Source: Paracoccus albicereus
GTDB taxonomy: Bacteria > Pseudomonadota > Alphaproteobacteria > Rhodobacterales > Rhodobacteraceae
Length of the DNA: 64,000 bases
Assembly (NCBI RefSeq): GCF_024359525.1
Contig: NZ_JAKZEU010000003.1
Coordinates: 186,001 to 250,000, forward strand
Reading direction: 5' to 3'
The position numbers and the translations under genes were made by a program. This document shows, piece after piece, positions 8,802-17,951 of the stretch; positions within the stretch are counted from its first letter, which is position 1; every line of letters begins with the position of its first letter. Under the pieces are notes generated by a model. It was not told where the DNA came from. It made no database searches and saw nothing but the letters and a program-made list of their open reading frames with translations.

Positions 8802-10964
8802 ATGGGTCGACCGTTTCAAGTCAACAGCTACGAGAACAACTGGCAACGTAATCCCGTCATCCTGCCGCAAAAGGATGGCGGCTATCTGATCGTCTGGGAA
8901 AGCTACCTGAACGAATATGACGATGGTCCGTCCGCAACCTATATTGCCGGCCAGTATTTTAGCGCTGGCGGCACGCCGATAGGAAACGAGTTGGTCCTTG
9001 CGGGCGCCGACGGAACGTCAAGCACCGGACCATCCATCGCGAGACTGGCCGACGGCGGCTTTGTCCTGACGTGGATGTACGACGATTACGACGACATCCT
9101 CACGCTCGACACCGAAATCCGCGCGGCGGTCTTCAACGCGAATGGCAGCCTTCGGCGTGATGAATTCCGTGTGGATACCGTGGCGTCGAACGATGCGGTC
9201 CGGCCGGTTGTGGCAGGCACCGGGGATGGCGGTTTCGTCATCTCGTGGGGGATCGATTCCTCGACCGGCAATTTCGATCAGGTCTACGGTCGGGCCTATA
9301 CCGCCGGAGGCGCCGCGAAAGGTCCGAACTTCCTGGTCAACTCGCGGGTGCAGGATTTCGACCAGATCATCAGCCGCAGCGCCACGATGGAGGACGGCCG
9401 GACCATCATCATCTGGAAAAGCGAGGCCACGATCGACAATGGCGGCGCGGGGCAAAGCGACATCCGGGCAAGCATCATCAATCCTAACGGCACGGTCTTT
9501 CGCGCCGACTTTCAGCTTGCGCCGTCGCGCGGATCGGCGGGCACACCCTACGATTATGGCTATGACGTGACGGCCCTGAAGGGCGGCGGCTTCGCAATGG
9601 TTCAAACGTTGTGGACGTTCCAGTTCTACAACGACACGGATCGCGACGGAACCGTGAACACGATCCAGCTTTTCGACCGGCTCGGCGCGCCTCAGGGCCG
9701 TGGGATCAGGGTCTACGAGACGGGCGAGGTGATGCGCGACATGCGCGTCGCGCAGCTTGAATCGGGCGAGATCGTCGTGGTCTGGCATCAATCGTCGGAA
9801 ACGCCGGGACAGATCGGCGACGATGCCTACGGCCGCATTCTCCGGCCGAACGGGACACCGCAGGGGCCGGTCTTCCAGATCGGCACAAATCTCGACAATT
9901 ATACCGACCAGGAAGATCTCGAGGTCGAGGCTCTGGCAGGCGGCGGCTTCATCGTCGCCTACATGGATGAGGGAATCGACAGCGACGACGACGGAATCGC
10001 AGCGCAGGTTTTTGGCCGCGGGACTGACAGCAACGACAACCTGACGGTAGACGTCACAGGATCCATGTCCGGGTTGGGTGGCAACGATCGACTGATCGGC
10101 ACCATCGCCAGTAACGTCCTGTCGGGCGGTTCAGGGAACGATGTCCTGATCGGCAGTTACGGTAACGACACGCTTGTGGGCGGCCCTGGTCAGGACACGG
10201 CGGTCTTCATTGCCCGCACCGGAGTGAAGGTCGACCTGCTTCGCGCGGGTTCACAGAATACCGGCGAAGGCCTTGACGTTCTGTCGGGGATCGAGAACGT
10301 CACCGCCGCGGCAGGAAACGATTTCCTCTGGGGCAGCCAGGGCAACAACCGCCTGGTCGGTGCAGGCGGCAACGACCACCTGTCAGGCCGTGCTGGCAAC
10401 GACGTCCTGCTGGGCGGGATCGGGCTGGACCGGCTTGATGGCGGAGCGGGCAATGATGTCCTGGACGGGGGCGCCGGCGCGGATATGGCGCTGTATCTTG
10501 GGGCGCAGCGGATCACGGTCAACCTTGCGCTCGACCGCGCGCACAATACCGGGATGGGCATCGATCTGCTGCGCAACATCGAGATGGTCCGGTCCGGCAG
10601 TGGCAACGATGTGCTTTACGGCAATGCTGGCGCGAACACATTGATGGGTGGGACAGGCAACGATCTGATCCGCGGACAGGCCGGCGCCGATCGGATCGTG
10701 GGAGAGGCAGGCAACGACAATCTTGGTGGCGGCGCAGGTGCGGACACGTTCGTCTTCAGCACCCTGTCCGGCCGTGACGTGATCGTGGACTTTCAGCCTG
10801 CTTTCGACGTGATCCGCATCGATCTGCCCGGCAACGGTACAACGACGGACGTGGACGTGCTTCGCGCGCCCGGCGGAACGCTGATCGACTGGGATACCAG
10901 CTGGGTACGCCTCGTCGGGGTCGTACCGAGCCAGATCGACGACGACAACCTGATCCTCTACTAA
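8802..10964 (+). CDS. RTX calcium-binding repeat protein (probable type I secretion substrate)
   Basis: A 720-residue protein with no N-terminal signal peptide. Residues 1 to about 410 hold repeated beta segments of the form DGGFVLTW / GDGGFVISW / AGGGFIVAY, a pattern common in large secreted RTX proteins. Two acidic DxDxDG-like loops occur (near DTDRDGTVN and DSDDDG). From about residue 425 to 650 there are roughly fifteen GGxGxDxUx nonapeptides that fold into a Ca2+-binding beta-roll outside the cell. The last 70 residues are a non-repeat C-terminus of the kind used as a type I secretion signal. No catalytic domain is recognised. The exporter is not in the window. Confidence 0.85.
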   Translation: MGRPFQVNSYENNWQRNPVILPQKDGGYLIVWESYLNEYDDGPSATYIAGQYFSAGGTPIGNELVLAGADGTSSTGPSIARLADGGFVLTWMYDDYDDILTLDTEIRAAVFNANGSLRRDEFRVDTVASNDAVRPVVAGTGDGGFVISWGIDSSTGNFDQVYGRAYTAGGAAKGPNFLVNSRVQDFDQIISRSATMEDGRTIIIWKSEATIDNGGAGQSDIRASIINPNGTVFRADFQLAPSRGSAGTPYDYGYDVTALKGGGFAMVQTLWTFQFYNDTDRDGTVNTIQLFDRLGAPQGRGIRVYETGEVMRDMRVAQLESGEIVVVWHQSSETPGQIGDDAYGRILRPNGTPQGPVFQIGTNLDNYTDQEDLEVEALAGGGFIVAYMDEGIDSDDDGIAAQVFGRGTDSNDNLTVDVTGSMSGLGGNDRLIGTIASNVLSGGSGNDVLIGSYGNDTLVGGPGQDTAVFIARTGVKVDLLRAGSQNTGEGLDVLSGIENVTAAAGNDFLWGSQGNNRLVGAGGNDHLSGRAGNDVLLGGIGLDRLDGGAGNDVLDGGAGADMALYLGAQRITVNLALDRAHNTGMGIDLLRNIEMVRSGSGNDVLYGNAGANTLMGGTGNDLIRGQAGADRIVGEAGNDNLGGGAGADTFVFSTLSGRDVIVDFQPAFDVIRIDLPGNGTTTDVDVLRAPGGTLIDWDTSWVRLVGVVPSQIDDDNLILY
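10072..10749 (+). repeat. RTX nonapeptide repeat region 1
   Basis: About fifteen imperfect 27-base units encoding GGxGxDxUx, interrupted twice by longer inserts (around [14 protein letters not shown] and [13 protein letters not shown], which resemble each other). The units are degenerate at DNA level. Confidence 0.8.
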
Positions 10965-11044
10965 GACAAAGCCCTCTGCTTGTGCTTGACCTCGCGCGCA
11001 CAAGAAGGCAGCCCACCGGTGACCGCTTCCCGGGAGACTCCGCC

Positions 11045-11725
11045 ATGACCTTCGACCGCCGCCTGAAGATCGCTCCGTCGATCCTGTCCGCCGATTTCTC
11101 CGATTTCGGTCGAGAGATCCGCGCGATCGAGGATCAGGGTGCGGACTGGGTCCATGTCGATGTGATGGACGGACATTTCGTGCCGAACCTGACCTTCGGC
11201 CCGCCCGCGGTCAGAGCCTTTCGTCCGCATGTGAGAACCTTCATGGACGTCCACCTGATGATTGCGCCGGTCGATCCCTATATCGAAGCCTATGCGGAAG
11301 CCGGGGCTGACCTGATCACTGCCCATGTCGAGGCTGGCCCCCACCCCCACCGGACCCTGCAGGCGATCAAGGCGACCGGAAAGAGGGCTGGTCTTGCACT
11401 AAACCCCGGGACCCCGGCGGAAGTGGCCGAGCCTTTGCTGGATCTGTGCGATCTGATCTGCGTGATGACGGTCAATCCAGGCTTCGGCGGGCAGAAGTTC
11501 ATCCATCCCTGCATAACCAAGGTCGAACGCCTTCGTGCGATGATCGGCGACCGCCCGATCCATATCGAGATCGACGGCGGCGTCGACCCCCAGACCGCTC
11601 CGCTGGTGGTGGCCGCGGGTGCCGATGTGCTGGTTGCCGGATCGGCAGTCTTCAAGGGCGGGACGGTGGACGCTGCGGACGTCTACGGTCGCAACATGCA
11701 GGCGATCCGCGATTCCGCAGGCTGA
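11045..11725 (+). CDS. rpe: Ribulose-phosphate 3-epimerase
   Basis: A 226-residue TIM-barrel enzyme interconverting ribulose 5-phosphate and xylulose 5-phosphate in the pentose phosphate (and, where present, Calvin) pathway. Family signatures are complete: [13 protein letters not shown] at the N-terminus, [28 protein letters not shown] and the phosphate-binding end IDGGV...GSAVFKG. The start was chosen at [12 protein letters not shown], with GGGAG eight bases upstream; a longer frame adds an unconserved leader. It sits between two RTX genes with its own short leader, so operon membership is unclear. Confidence 0.95.
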   Translation: MTFDRRLKIAPSILSADFSDFGREIRAIEDQGADWVHVDVMDGHFVPNLTFGPPAVRAFRPHVRTFMDVHLMIAPVDPYIEAYAEAGADLITAHVEAGPHPHRTLQAIKATGKRAGLALNPGTPAEVAEPLLDLCDLICVMTVNPGFGGQKFIHPCITKVERLRAMIGDRPIHIEIDGGVDPQTAPLVVAAGADVLVAGSAVFKGGTVDAADVYGRNMQAIRDSAG

Positions 11726-11871
11726 TTATCGTCAGCCCGCTTAAGCCTATCTTAATCGAAATCTGCGATCGGTGCTGTGCCTCGCACGCGCCGGTCAAGA
11801 CATCCGGTTCGTGTCCTGACCCATAGATGGGCGCTGCGCTTGCTGCGCCCTGTTGTCGAAAGGACAGGGGT

Positions 11872-14226
11872 GTGGACACGCCCGAGATCTGGCGCACGCT
11901 GCTACCGGCCAACCGGCATTCTCCCGGTCTCGTAGCCCAGCCCGATATCATCCAGCTTGCGGGCGGTGACCTGATCATCGGTTGGGTGTCCAGCGCTGCG
12001 TCCGGCGCGGGGCAACCGACAGGCACTGACCAGATCGGCCGTCGCTACGACATCGAAGGAAACGTGCTGGGCGATGAGTTCCTGCTGAATCAAGGCCTGA
12101 ACAATGGCAATGAGGACATCACGGCGCTCGCTCCGCTTTCCTTCGGCGGATCGTCCGGCGTCGGTTTTCTGAACGTCTATGTCCAGTTCGGTCCATCGTC
12201 GTCTGCGCTCTTGCTCGAGCAGAAGGATACGAGTGGAAACACGACCGCCTTCCACCAAATCGATATCGAACCGCGAGCCGGATTTTTCGTCGATGTCTCG
12301 CTTGCCGTGAGCGGTTCCGAGAGCGCTCTGATCACCTATATCGAAAATACCTCGTCCAGCCTCGGTCACGATCGCGCCTACCTGTCGATCTACGACCCGA
12401 CGACCGGTGCGATCGGCGCGCCGGTGGTCGTGTTCCAGAACGACGCGAACGGCGACGATCTGGCAAGGCTCGATACGGCGAGGCTGGCCGACGGAAGCTA
12501 CGTCGCCGTCGTCGGCGCCGAGAATCGCACGGACGGCGAAATCTGGTTCGCACAGATTTCCGCATCCGGCCTGACTTCAGGCGTCAAAAAGATCGCAACG
12601 ACCGTTGGGGATGGCGACAACGATGTCCATCCGTCGGTTGCCGCCCTCGCCTCGGGCGGGTTCGTCATCGTCTGGTCGAACACCGACACGAACGACACAG
12701 ACGTGATCTACCAGATTCACGACGCCACGGGCAGCATGCGAGGCCTGCCACGATCCGTCTCAAGCAGTTTCACCGACAATCACCGAACTCCCGTCGTCGT
12801 CGCGACGGCTGACGGCGGCTTCGTCATCATCCTCGACGACCATGGCAAGGGTCAGATCGCTGCCTATCGTTTCGACGCCGACGGCAACCGGATGGGCGAG
12901 GAACGGATCCTGGCGGCGGGATCGGTCGCGCTATCCTCGCCGGACGCGGTGCTGCTTGGAGATGGGCGGATCGCGGCGACATGGGCGCGCGGCACGACGA
13001 TGATCGAGGCGGCGATCATCGACACGCGGGGCGGCGTGTCGAGCGGATCCTATCCGGGTCCGACAATCGTTGGGACAAACGGCGACGACGACATCAGCGC
13101 CAGCGGCCTCGCCATCGGCCATGCTGGCAATGACATTTTGCGGGACGGCGCAGGAACGGCCGACACATTGCGGGGCGGCGCAGGCAATGACCTGTTCGAG
13201 GTGATCGGGGTCGACGCCGACGAGTCCGTCTCGGGCGGCGACGGGATCGACACGCTGACCGGCACCAACTTCGCCCACGGTACAATCTTCGATCTTCTGA
13301 CCGAGACGATGACCAGCGGGGCGATCCAGCAAGAGATGACCGGGATCGAGGTTCTGATCGGCAGCAGCGCTGACGAGGTCTTTCTGGGCAGCGGGCGCGA
13401 CGACACGATGAGTGGCGGGGCGGGCGATGACCGGCTGGATGGCCGCTTCGGGAGCGACCTTCTGCTGGGGCAAGCCGGCGACGATACGCTGGATGGCGGC
13501 AATGGCGGCGATCGGCTCTACGGCGGCGAAGGCGACGATTTGCTTTTAGGCAACTTCGGCGCCGACCACCTATTCGGAGATGCAGGCGACGATCGACTGT
13601 TCGGTGGCGGTTCAGGTGATGTCCTGCGGGGCGGAACCGGTGACGACTATCTCACAGGCCAGTTCGATGCGGACCGGTTGTATGGTGAAGACGGCAATGA
13701 CACGCTGATCGGTGGCGAAGGGAAGGACACTCTGGACGGCGGCAATGGCCATGACAGCCTCGTCGGGGGCGTCGCCAATGACAGCCTGATCGGAGGCAAC
13801 GGGAATGACACCCTGCGCGGTGGCGACGATCTCGACACGTTGAATGGCGGCGCTCAGAATGACCTGCTGGCGGGCGGAAACGGCTCGGATCTGCTGGTCG
13901 GCGGGGCCGGCAACGACACCCTTTTCGGCGAAGGGCAGGCGGACCGTTTGATCGGCGGTCCCGGCAATGATGTCCTGTCCGGGGGGCTTGGCGCCGATAG
14001 GTTCATCTTTACCAACGGCTTTGGCGATGATCGCATCGTTGATTGGCAGGACGGACAGGATCGCCTCGACTTCTCGCTGCTCGACGAGATCGGTTCGCTG
14101 GCCGACTTCCGCGCGCATGTTGTCCAGCTGGGCGGCGATGTCCTGATCAGCCTGTCCGACGGATCGTCAATCCTGATCGAGGACGCGAACAAGGCCAACT
14201 TCACCAATGCCGACCTGATCTTCTAG
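11872..14226 (+). CDS. RTX calcium-binding repeat protein, second copy
   Basis: A 784-residue protein with the same plan as the RTX protein upstream of rpe: a beta-rich N-terminal half with DGGFVIIL / SGGFVIVW repeats, then a long run of GGxGxDxUx Ca2+-binding nonapeptides and a short C-terminal tail. No signal peptide, so type I export is likely. The GTG at 11872 was chosen because AAAGGA lies about seven bases before it; an ATG at 11827 would add 15 residues but has no ribosome site. The N-terminal halves of the two RTX proteins are only loosely alike, so if they are paralogs the duplication is old. Target or enzymatic activity unknown. Confidence 0.83.
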   Translation: MDTPEIWRTLLPANRHSPGLVAQPDIIQLAGGDLIIGWVSSAASGAGQPTGTDQIGRRYDIEGNVLGDEFLLNQGLNNGNEDITALAPLSFGGSSGVGFLNVYVQFGPSSSALLLEQKDTSGNTTAFHQIDIEPRAGFFVDVSLAVSGSESALITYIENTSSSLGHDRAYLSIYDPTTGAIGAPVVVFQNDANGDDLARLDTARLADGSYVAVVGAENRTDGEIWFAQISASGLTSGVKKIATTVGDGDNDVHPSVAALASGGFVIVWSNTDTNDTDVIYQIHDATGSMRGLPRSVSSSFTDNHRTPVVVATADGGFVIILDDHGKGQIAAYRFDADGNRMGEERILAAGSVALSSPDAVLLGDGRIAATWARGTTMIEAAIIDTRGGVSSGSYPGPTIVGTNGDDDISASGLAIGHAGNDILRDGAGTADTLRGGAGNDLFEVIGVDADESVSGGDGIDTLTGTNFAHGTIFDLLTETMTSGAIQQEMTGIEVLIGSSADEVFLGSGRDDTMSGGAGDDRLDGRFGSDLLLGQAGDDTLDGGNGGDRLYGGEGDDLLLGNFGADHLFGDAGDDRLFGGGSGDVLRGGTGDDYLTGQFDADRLYGEDGNDTLIGGEGKDTLDGGNGHDSLVGGVANDSLIGGNGNDTLRGGDDLDTLNGGAQNDLLAGGNGSDLLVGGAGNDTLFGEGQADRLIGGPGNDVLSGGLGADRFIFTNGFGDDRIVDWQDGQDRLDFSLLDEIGSLADFRAHVVQLGGDVLISLSDGSSILIEDANKANFTNADLIF
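13389..13997 (+). repeat. RTX nonapeptide repeat region 2
   Basis: About twenty-two nearly uninterrupted 27-base units encoding GGxGxDxUx (for example GGAGDDRLDG and GGNGNDTLRG). It is longer and more regular than the array in the upstream RTX gene, so it should bind more Ca2+. Confidence 0.85.
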
Positions 14227-14295
14227 GCGCGAATGCCGAAGAAGCGGCTGCAACACAGAATGCAGTCGCGGCGCGATCAGTGACAGGAAGAAAAG

Positions 14296-14372
14296 TGGCG
14301 GACCCGGAGCGATTCGAACGCCCGACCCCCAGATTCGTAGTCTGGTGCTCTATCCAGCTGAGCTACGGGTCC
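14296..14372 (-). tRNA. tRNA-Arg (ACG)
   Basis: On the minus strand the acceptor GGACCCG pairs with CGGGTCC, the discriminator is G, and CCA is encoded (14296-14298). The anticodon stem CCAGA/TCTGG encloses the loop CTACGAA with anticodon ACG, whose A34 would be edited to inosine to read CGN codons. The T loop is TTCGAAT. Confidence 0.97.
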
Positions 14373-14385
14373 GTCGTAGGGCGGT

Positions 14386-14414
14386 GATCTAGTCGCCAAG
14401 AAACGGGGATGCAA
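14386..14414 (-). promoter_or_regulatory. Putative sigma-70 promoter of tRNA-Arg
   Basis: Read on the minus strand, TTGCAT (14409-14414) and TAGATC (14386-14391) are 17 bases apart. The -10 box lies 13 bases before the mature tRNA 5' end, leaving a leader of only a few bases. Found by eye. Confidence 0.45.
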
Positions 14415-14449
14415 GCAGAAAGTTGGCAGTTTCTGAGGATGCGCCCTTA

Positions 14450-15877
14450 CTAGATCGCGGTCGTCTCGCGCTGGGTACGGATCGCCATCGCACGGGGGAT
14501 GTGGATCAGGAACTCGCTTCCCTCCTCATCACTTCGGAGCAGTTCCAGCCGACCGCCGAGCGCCCGGATCAGTTCTGCCGCAATGGTCAAACCAAGCCCT
14601 GTCCCGCCCTTGCGGACAGAGCCGGAAAACGGCTGGAACAGGAATTCGCGGGCCTTTGGCGGCAGGCCGGGACCGGTGTCGCCGACGCGAATGCACCATT
14701 CATTGTCATTTTCCGCGCCTGCCACCTCGATCGTGCCGGGCTGGACGGTTCCTTCGATCGCCTGGCGGGCGTTCCTGACAAGGTTCGACAGCACCCGGTG
14801 CAACTGGTCGCGATCGGCACGGATCACCAGCGTCGGCGGGATGTCGGTCACATAGTCGACGATGTTGGACTGCTCGCCCCCTGTTGCCAGCAAAGCCTCG
14901 GCCTCGATCACCTCTGCCACCAGCGGCGCCAGCGGGAAGCGGGACAGCGTCGGCGGTGGTTCTTCCGCCCGTCCGAAGGCCAGCGTCGTCTCGCACAGAT
15001 TGACCGCGCGCGTGATCGAATTGACCAGTTTCGGTGCCGCACGACGGACCTTTGGGTCAGCGCTTTCCTCCAGCCGATCGGCGAAGATCTGGCTAGTCGT
15101 CAGGATGTTGCGCAAGTCGTGGCTGATCTTCGCAACGGCCTGCCCCAGCTGGGCCATCCGGTCCTTCTGCTTCAAGGCCGAGGTCAGCGTTCGCTGCATC
15201 GAAGCCAGCGCAGTCTCCGCCTCGGCGATCTCGACCAGCCGCGCATCGGGAATGATGATCGAGCGCTCATCCTCGGGCGCCGACGCGTAGGTCGACATGT
15301 GGCTGATGACGCGACGCATCGGCTTCAGGATCATCCGTTGTGCGGCAAGGTTCAGAAGCAAAGCCGTCAACACCGAAAAGGCGGCAGAAAGCGCCAGAAG
15401 CCGCAGACCGAAATCGATCATTGCCTGACGCAGCGCTTCCGTTCCCAGCGTGATCTCGATCAGCTGACCCGCCTGGTTCACGGGCTCGCCGATTACCCGG
15501 ATCGTGCGGTTGCTGCGATCGAAAAGCTGCCGCAGCGCGTCGTCCATTGCGACCCAGATCGTCTGGTCACGCAGATCGAAGGTTTCTTCGACGGGATCGA
15601 GGAACTGCGATGCCAGCATCAGTTGTCTGATCTCGTCCCGGCGCAAGACGACGTTGTAGACCCCGGCGTTACGGACCAGCTCCTCTTCCAGATCGGCGGC
15701 GATGGCCTGGTCGCTTGCCAGCACCGCCAGACTCGCGATCTGTGCGCGCTCCAGACGCTGCTGCAGGAAGTTCAGCCGGAAATTGGACAATGCCGGAACA
15801 AGGATAAGGATCTCGGCGAGCAGCACGAAGATGATCGTCAGTGCCGCAAAACGCCCGGATAAAGAATTCAGCCGCAT
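14450..15877 (-). CDS. Membrane sensor histidine kinase (orphan)
   Basis: A 475-residue inner membrane kinase. TM1 lies at about residues 10-30 and TM2 at 158-178, with a periplasmic sensor of about 125 residues between them. A HAMP region (180-235) is followed by the dimerisation helix with phospho-acceptor His253 in ISHDLRN, then an ATPase domain with N-box Asn369, G1 box DTGPGLP (Asp400) and G2 box GGTGLGL (424-430). All catalytic elements look intact. No response regulator gene is adjacent, so the partner and stimulus are unknown. A GGGGA ribosome site precedes the chosen start. Confidence 0.9.
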   Translation of the reverse strand: MRLNSLSGRFAALTIIFVLLAEILILVPALSNFRLNFLQQRLERAQIASLAVLASDQAIAADLEEELVRNAGVYNVVLRRDEIRQLMLASQFLDPVEETFDLRDQTIWVAMDDALRQLFDRSNRTIRVIGEPVNQAGQLIEITLGTEALRQAMIDFGLRLLALSAAFSVLTALLLNLAAQRMILKPMRRVISHMSTYASAPEDERSIIIPDARLVEIAEAETALASMQRTLTSALKQKDRMAQLGQAVAKISHDLRNILTTSQIFADRLEESADPKVRRAAPKLVNSITRAVNLCETTLAFGRAEEPPPTLSRFPLAPLVAEVIEAEALLATGGEQSNIVDYVTDIPPTLVIRADRDQLHRVLSNLVRNARQAIEGTVQPGTIEVAGAENDNEWCIRVGDTGPGLPPKAREFLFQPFSGSVRKGGTGLGLTIAAELIRALGGRLELLRSDEEGSEFLIHIPRAMAIRTQRETTAI

Positions 15878-16019
15878 TCCGTCCCCAGTTCTGGCCCTCG
15901 TTCTGCTTAGCAACGCGGGCCCACGATCCCGATGGTGTGATGGAACCGACCGCTTTCGGTGTCAAACCCGCAGCGACCGCAAGCGGTTCCGCCACTTCAC
16001 TTGGGCGACGATTCGCCGG

Positions 16020-16048
16020 TTGACAGGTCGAGATGCCTGCCCTATCCA
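16020..16048 (+). promoter_or_regulatory. Putative sigma-70 promoter of rpmH
   Basis: A perfect TTGACA (16020-16025), a 17-base spacer and TATCCA (16043-16048) lie about 117 bases upstream of the rpmH start. The 287-base gap between the histidine kinase and rpmH is otherwise non-coding as far as can be seen, with a small weak hairpin (ACCG-CTTT-CGGT). Confidence 0.5.
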
Positions 16049-16164
16049 GCGCACTTCCATCGACCCGGCCGTTGGCAGGGGTCTGGCTGTGTGCCGGACC
16101 ATTGCGCCGCGACCGCCCGCCGCGAACTTTAGACAGACCGACAGACGATTCCGGAGTAACGACC

Positions 16165-16299
16165 ATGAAGCGCACTTTCCAACCCTCGAATCTCGTTCGT
16201 GCGCGCCGTCACGGCTTCCGCGCGCGTATGGCCACCAAGGCTGGCCGCCAGGTTCTGAACCGCCGCCGCGCCCGCGGTCGCAAGCGCCTTTCGGCCTGA
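16165..16299 (+). CDS. rpmH: 50S ribosomal protein L34
   Basis: A 44-residue, highly basic protein with the invariant [19 protein letters not shown] opening and the [10 protein letters not shown] end of bacterial L34. GGAG stands eight bases before the ATG. It is the first gene of the conserved rpmH-rnpA-yidD-yidC region. Confidence 0.98.
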   Translation: MKRTFQPSNLVRARRHGFRARMATKAGRQVLNRRRARGRKRLSA

Positions 16300-16361
16300 T
16301 CGCTATCGGCGGGTACGACGCCCGCCACGCGGATCAGCCGTTCATCGTCCGAGGCTCTTTC

Positions 16362-16760
16362 ATGCCGCCTCTGCCCCATCCCCGTGCTGACGATCAGCGG
16401 ACGGATGCCGGCGGGGCGGTTTTCGTCATGCCCGATACGCTATGCAAGCGCGCGGATTTTCTGGCCGCAGCAAAGGGACGTCGACAGGGGATGCCCGGTT
16501 TCCTTCTTCAGGCTCTGGCAAGGGGCACCGAAGGTCCTGCGCGGATCGGCTATACCTGTTCGAAGAAGATCGGCAACGCAGTGACGCGGAATCGCGCCAA
16601 GCGCCGCCTGCGTGCGCTGGCGCGCGACGTGATGCCAGCGCTGGCACGTTCGGGCTGGGATTACGTTCTGGTCGGCCGACCCGGTGCGACCGTCGACCGC
16701 GACTTTGCCGCAATGCGTGACGAACTGACCGCCGCCCTGCGAAAGATTCACCGATCATGA
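16362..16760 (+). CDS. rnpA: Ribonuclease P protein component
   Basis: A 132-residue basic protein that binds RNase P RNA and aids 5' processing of pre-tRNAs. The signature [25 protein letters not shown] contains the RNR motif that contacts the RNA. The start at 16362 has GAGG seven bases before it; an internal ATG at 16428 would give 110 residues and still open before the conserved KRADFLAAA, so the start is not settled. The stop overlaps the yidD start (ATGA). Confidence 0.93.
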   Translation: MPPLPHPRADDQRTDAGGAVFVMPDTLCKRADFLAAAKGRRQGMPGFLLQALARGTEGPARIGYTCSKKIGNAVTRNRAKRRLRALARDVMPALARSGWDYVLVGRPGATVDRDFAAMRDELTAALRKIHRS

Positions 16761-17008
16761 GCCCGCTGGCGGCCCTGATCGCGCTTCCGGTGCGGGGCTA
16801 TCGCCTGGCTGCCTCGCCTTGGGTGGGACACGGCTGCCGCTTTCAGCCGACCTGCTCTGCCTATGCGCTGGAGGCGCTTGACCGTCACGGCGCGTTTCGG
16901 GGCGGAGCTTTGACAATGCGGCGCATCCTGCGCTGCCATCCCTGGGGCGGCCACGGTTTCGACCCGGTGCCAGAAATTTCGGCCAAGGAGCCACGCGATG
17001 CTGGATGA
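16757..17008 (+). CDS. yidD: Membrane protein insertion efficiency factor YidD
   Basis: An 83-residue protein with the family hallmarks [15 protein letters not shown] and [23 protein letters not shown], including the conserved cysteines. YidD helps YidC insert membrane proteins, probably from the cytoplasmic face. The four-base overlap with rnpA shows coupled translation; the end overlaps ttcA by 11 bases. Confidence 0.95.
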   Translation: MSPLAALIALPVRGYRLAASPWVGHGCRFQPTCSAYALEALDRHGAFRGGALTMRRILRCHPWGGHGFDPVPEISAKEPRDAG

Positions 17009-17855
17009 CAGCGAAGAGCCATCTGGCGGCGACATCCATCCGCTGTTCTCCGGCGCACCCTCGACAACCGAATTCCGCAAACTGCGCAAACGACTCGTTC
17101 GCGAGACGAGGGCCGCGATCGAGGATTACGGGATGGTTCGCGAAGGCGATCGCTGGCTTGTCTGCCTGTCCGGCGGCAAGGACAGCTACACGCTGCTGGC
17201 CGTTCTGCATGAACTGAAATGGCGCGGTTTGCTGCCTGTCGATCTGCTCGCCTGCAACCTCGATCAGGGGCAACCGAACTTCCCGGCGACGGTTCTGCCC
17301 CGCTTTCTGACCGAACGTGGTGTCGTTCATCGGATCGAGTATCAGGACACCTATTCCATCGTCGTGGACAAGATCGCGCCGGGTCGCACGATGTGTTCGT
17401 TGTGTTCACGTCTGCGACGGGGCAATCTTTATCGGATCGCGCGCGAAGAAGGCTGCTCTGCCGTGGTGCTGGGTCATCACCGTGACGACATCCTCGAGAC
17501 CTTCTTCATGAACCTGTTCCACGGCGGTCGGTTGGCAACAATGCCGCCCAAGCTGTTGAACGAGGATGGCGACCTGACCGTCTTGCGTCCGCTTGCCTAT
17601 GTCGCAGAGGCCGATTGTGACCGCTTCGCGCGGATCATGGGTTATCCGATCATCCCCTGCGATCTGTGCGGCAGTCAGGAAGGGCTGCAGCGCCAGCAGG
17701 TCAAGGCTATGCTGGACGAATGGGAGCGTCGTTCGCCCGGACGGCGCCAGGTCATGTTCCGCGCCTTGACCAACGTGCGGGCGTCGCATCTGCCCGACCC
17801 GTCGCTGTTCGATTTCGCAGGGCTGTTCCCGCCCCCCCGCGGCGAACAAGGATAG
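16998..17855 (+). CDS. ttcA: tRNA 2-thiocytidine(32) synthetase TtcA
   Basis: A 285-residue PP-loop ATPase that adenylates and thiolates C32 of some tRNAs. SGGKDS (residues 58-63) is the PP-loop. The CxxC pair Cys133/Cys136 (TMCSLCSR) and Cys221 (PCDLCGS) match the three ligands of the [4Fe-4S] cluster of TtcA. An AAGGAG ribosome site inside the end of yidD decides the start. It is unusual for ttcA to sit between yidD and yidC in bacteria generally, but the arrangement looks stable here. Confidence 0.93.
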   Translation: MLDDSEEPSGGDIHPLFSGAPSTTEFRKLRKRLVRETRAAIEDYGMVREGDRWLVCLSGGKDSYTLLAVLHELKWRGLLPVDLLACNLDQGQPNFPATVLPRFLTERGVVHRIEYQDTYSIVVDKIAPGRTMCSLCSRLRRGNLYRIAREEGCSAVVLGHHRDDILETFFMNLFHGGRLATMPPKLLNEDGDLTVLRPLAYVAEADCDRFARIMGYPIIPCDLCGSQEGLQRQQVKAMLDEWERRSPGRRQVMFRALTNVRASHLPDPSLFDFAGLFPPPRGEQG

Positions 17856-17951
17856 CATTTGATCCTTTTCATTGGGCCGCAATTGCGGAACATTAACTGA
17901 ACGATCATCCGTTCCTGATAGCGATTGTCCTGACGAGAACGGGACAAGCTG

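Noticed and set aside
14423..15862. A 479-codon plus-strand frame over the histidine kinase
   Set aside because: It mirrors conserved kinase motifs on the minus strand and has no domain of its own.
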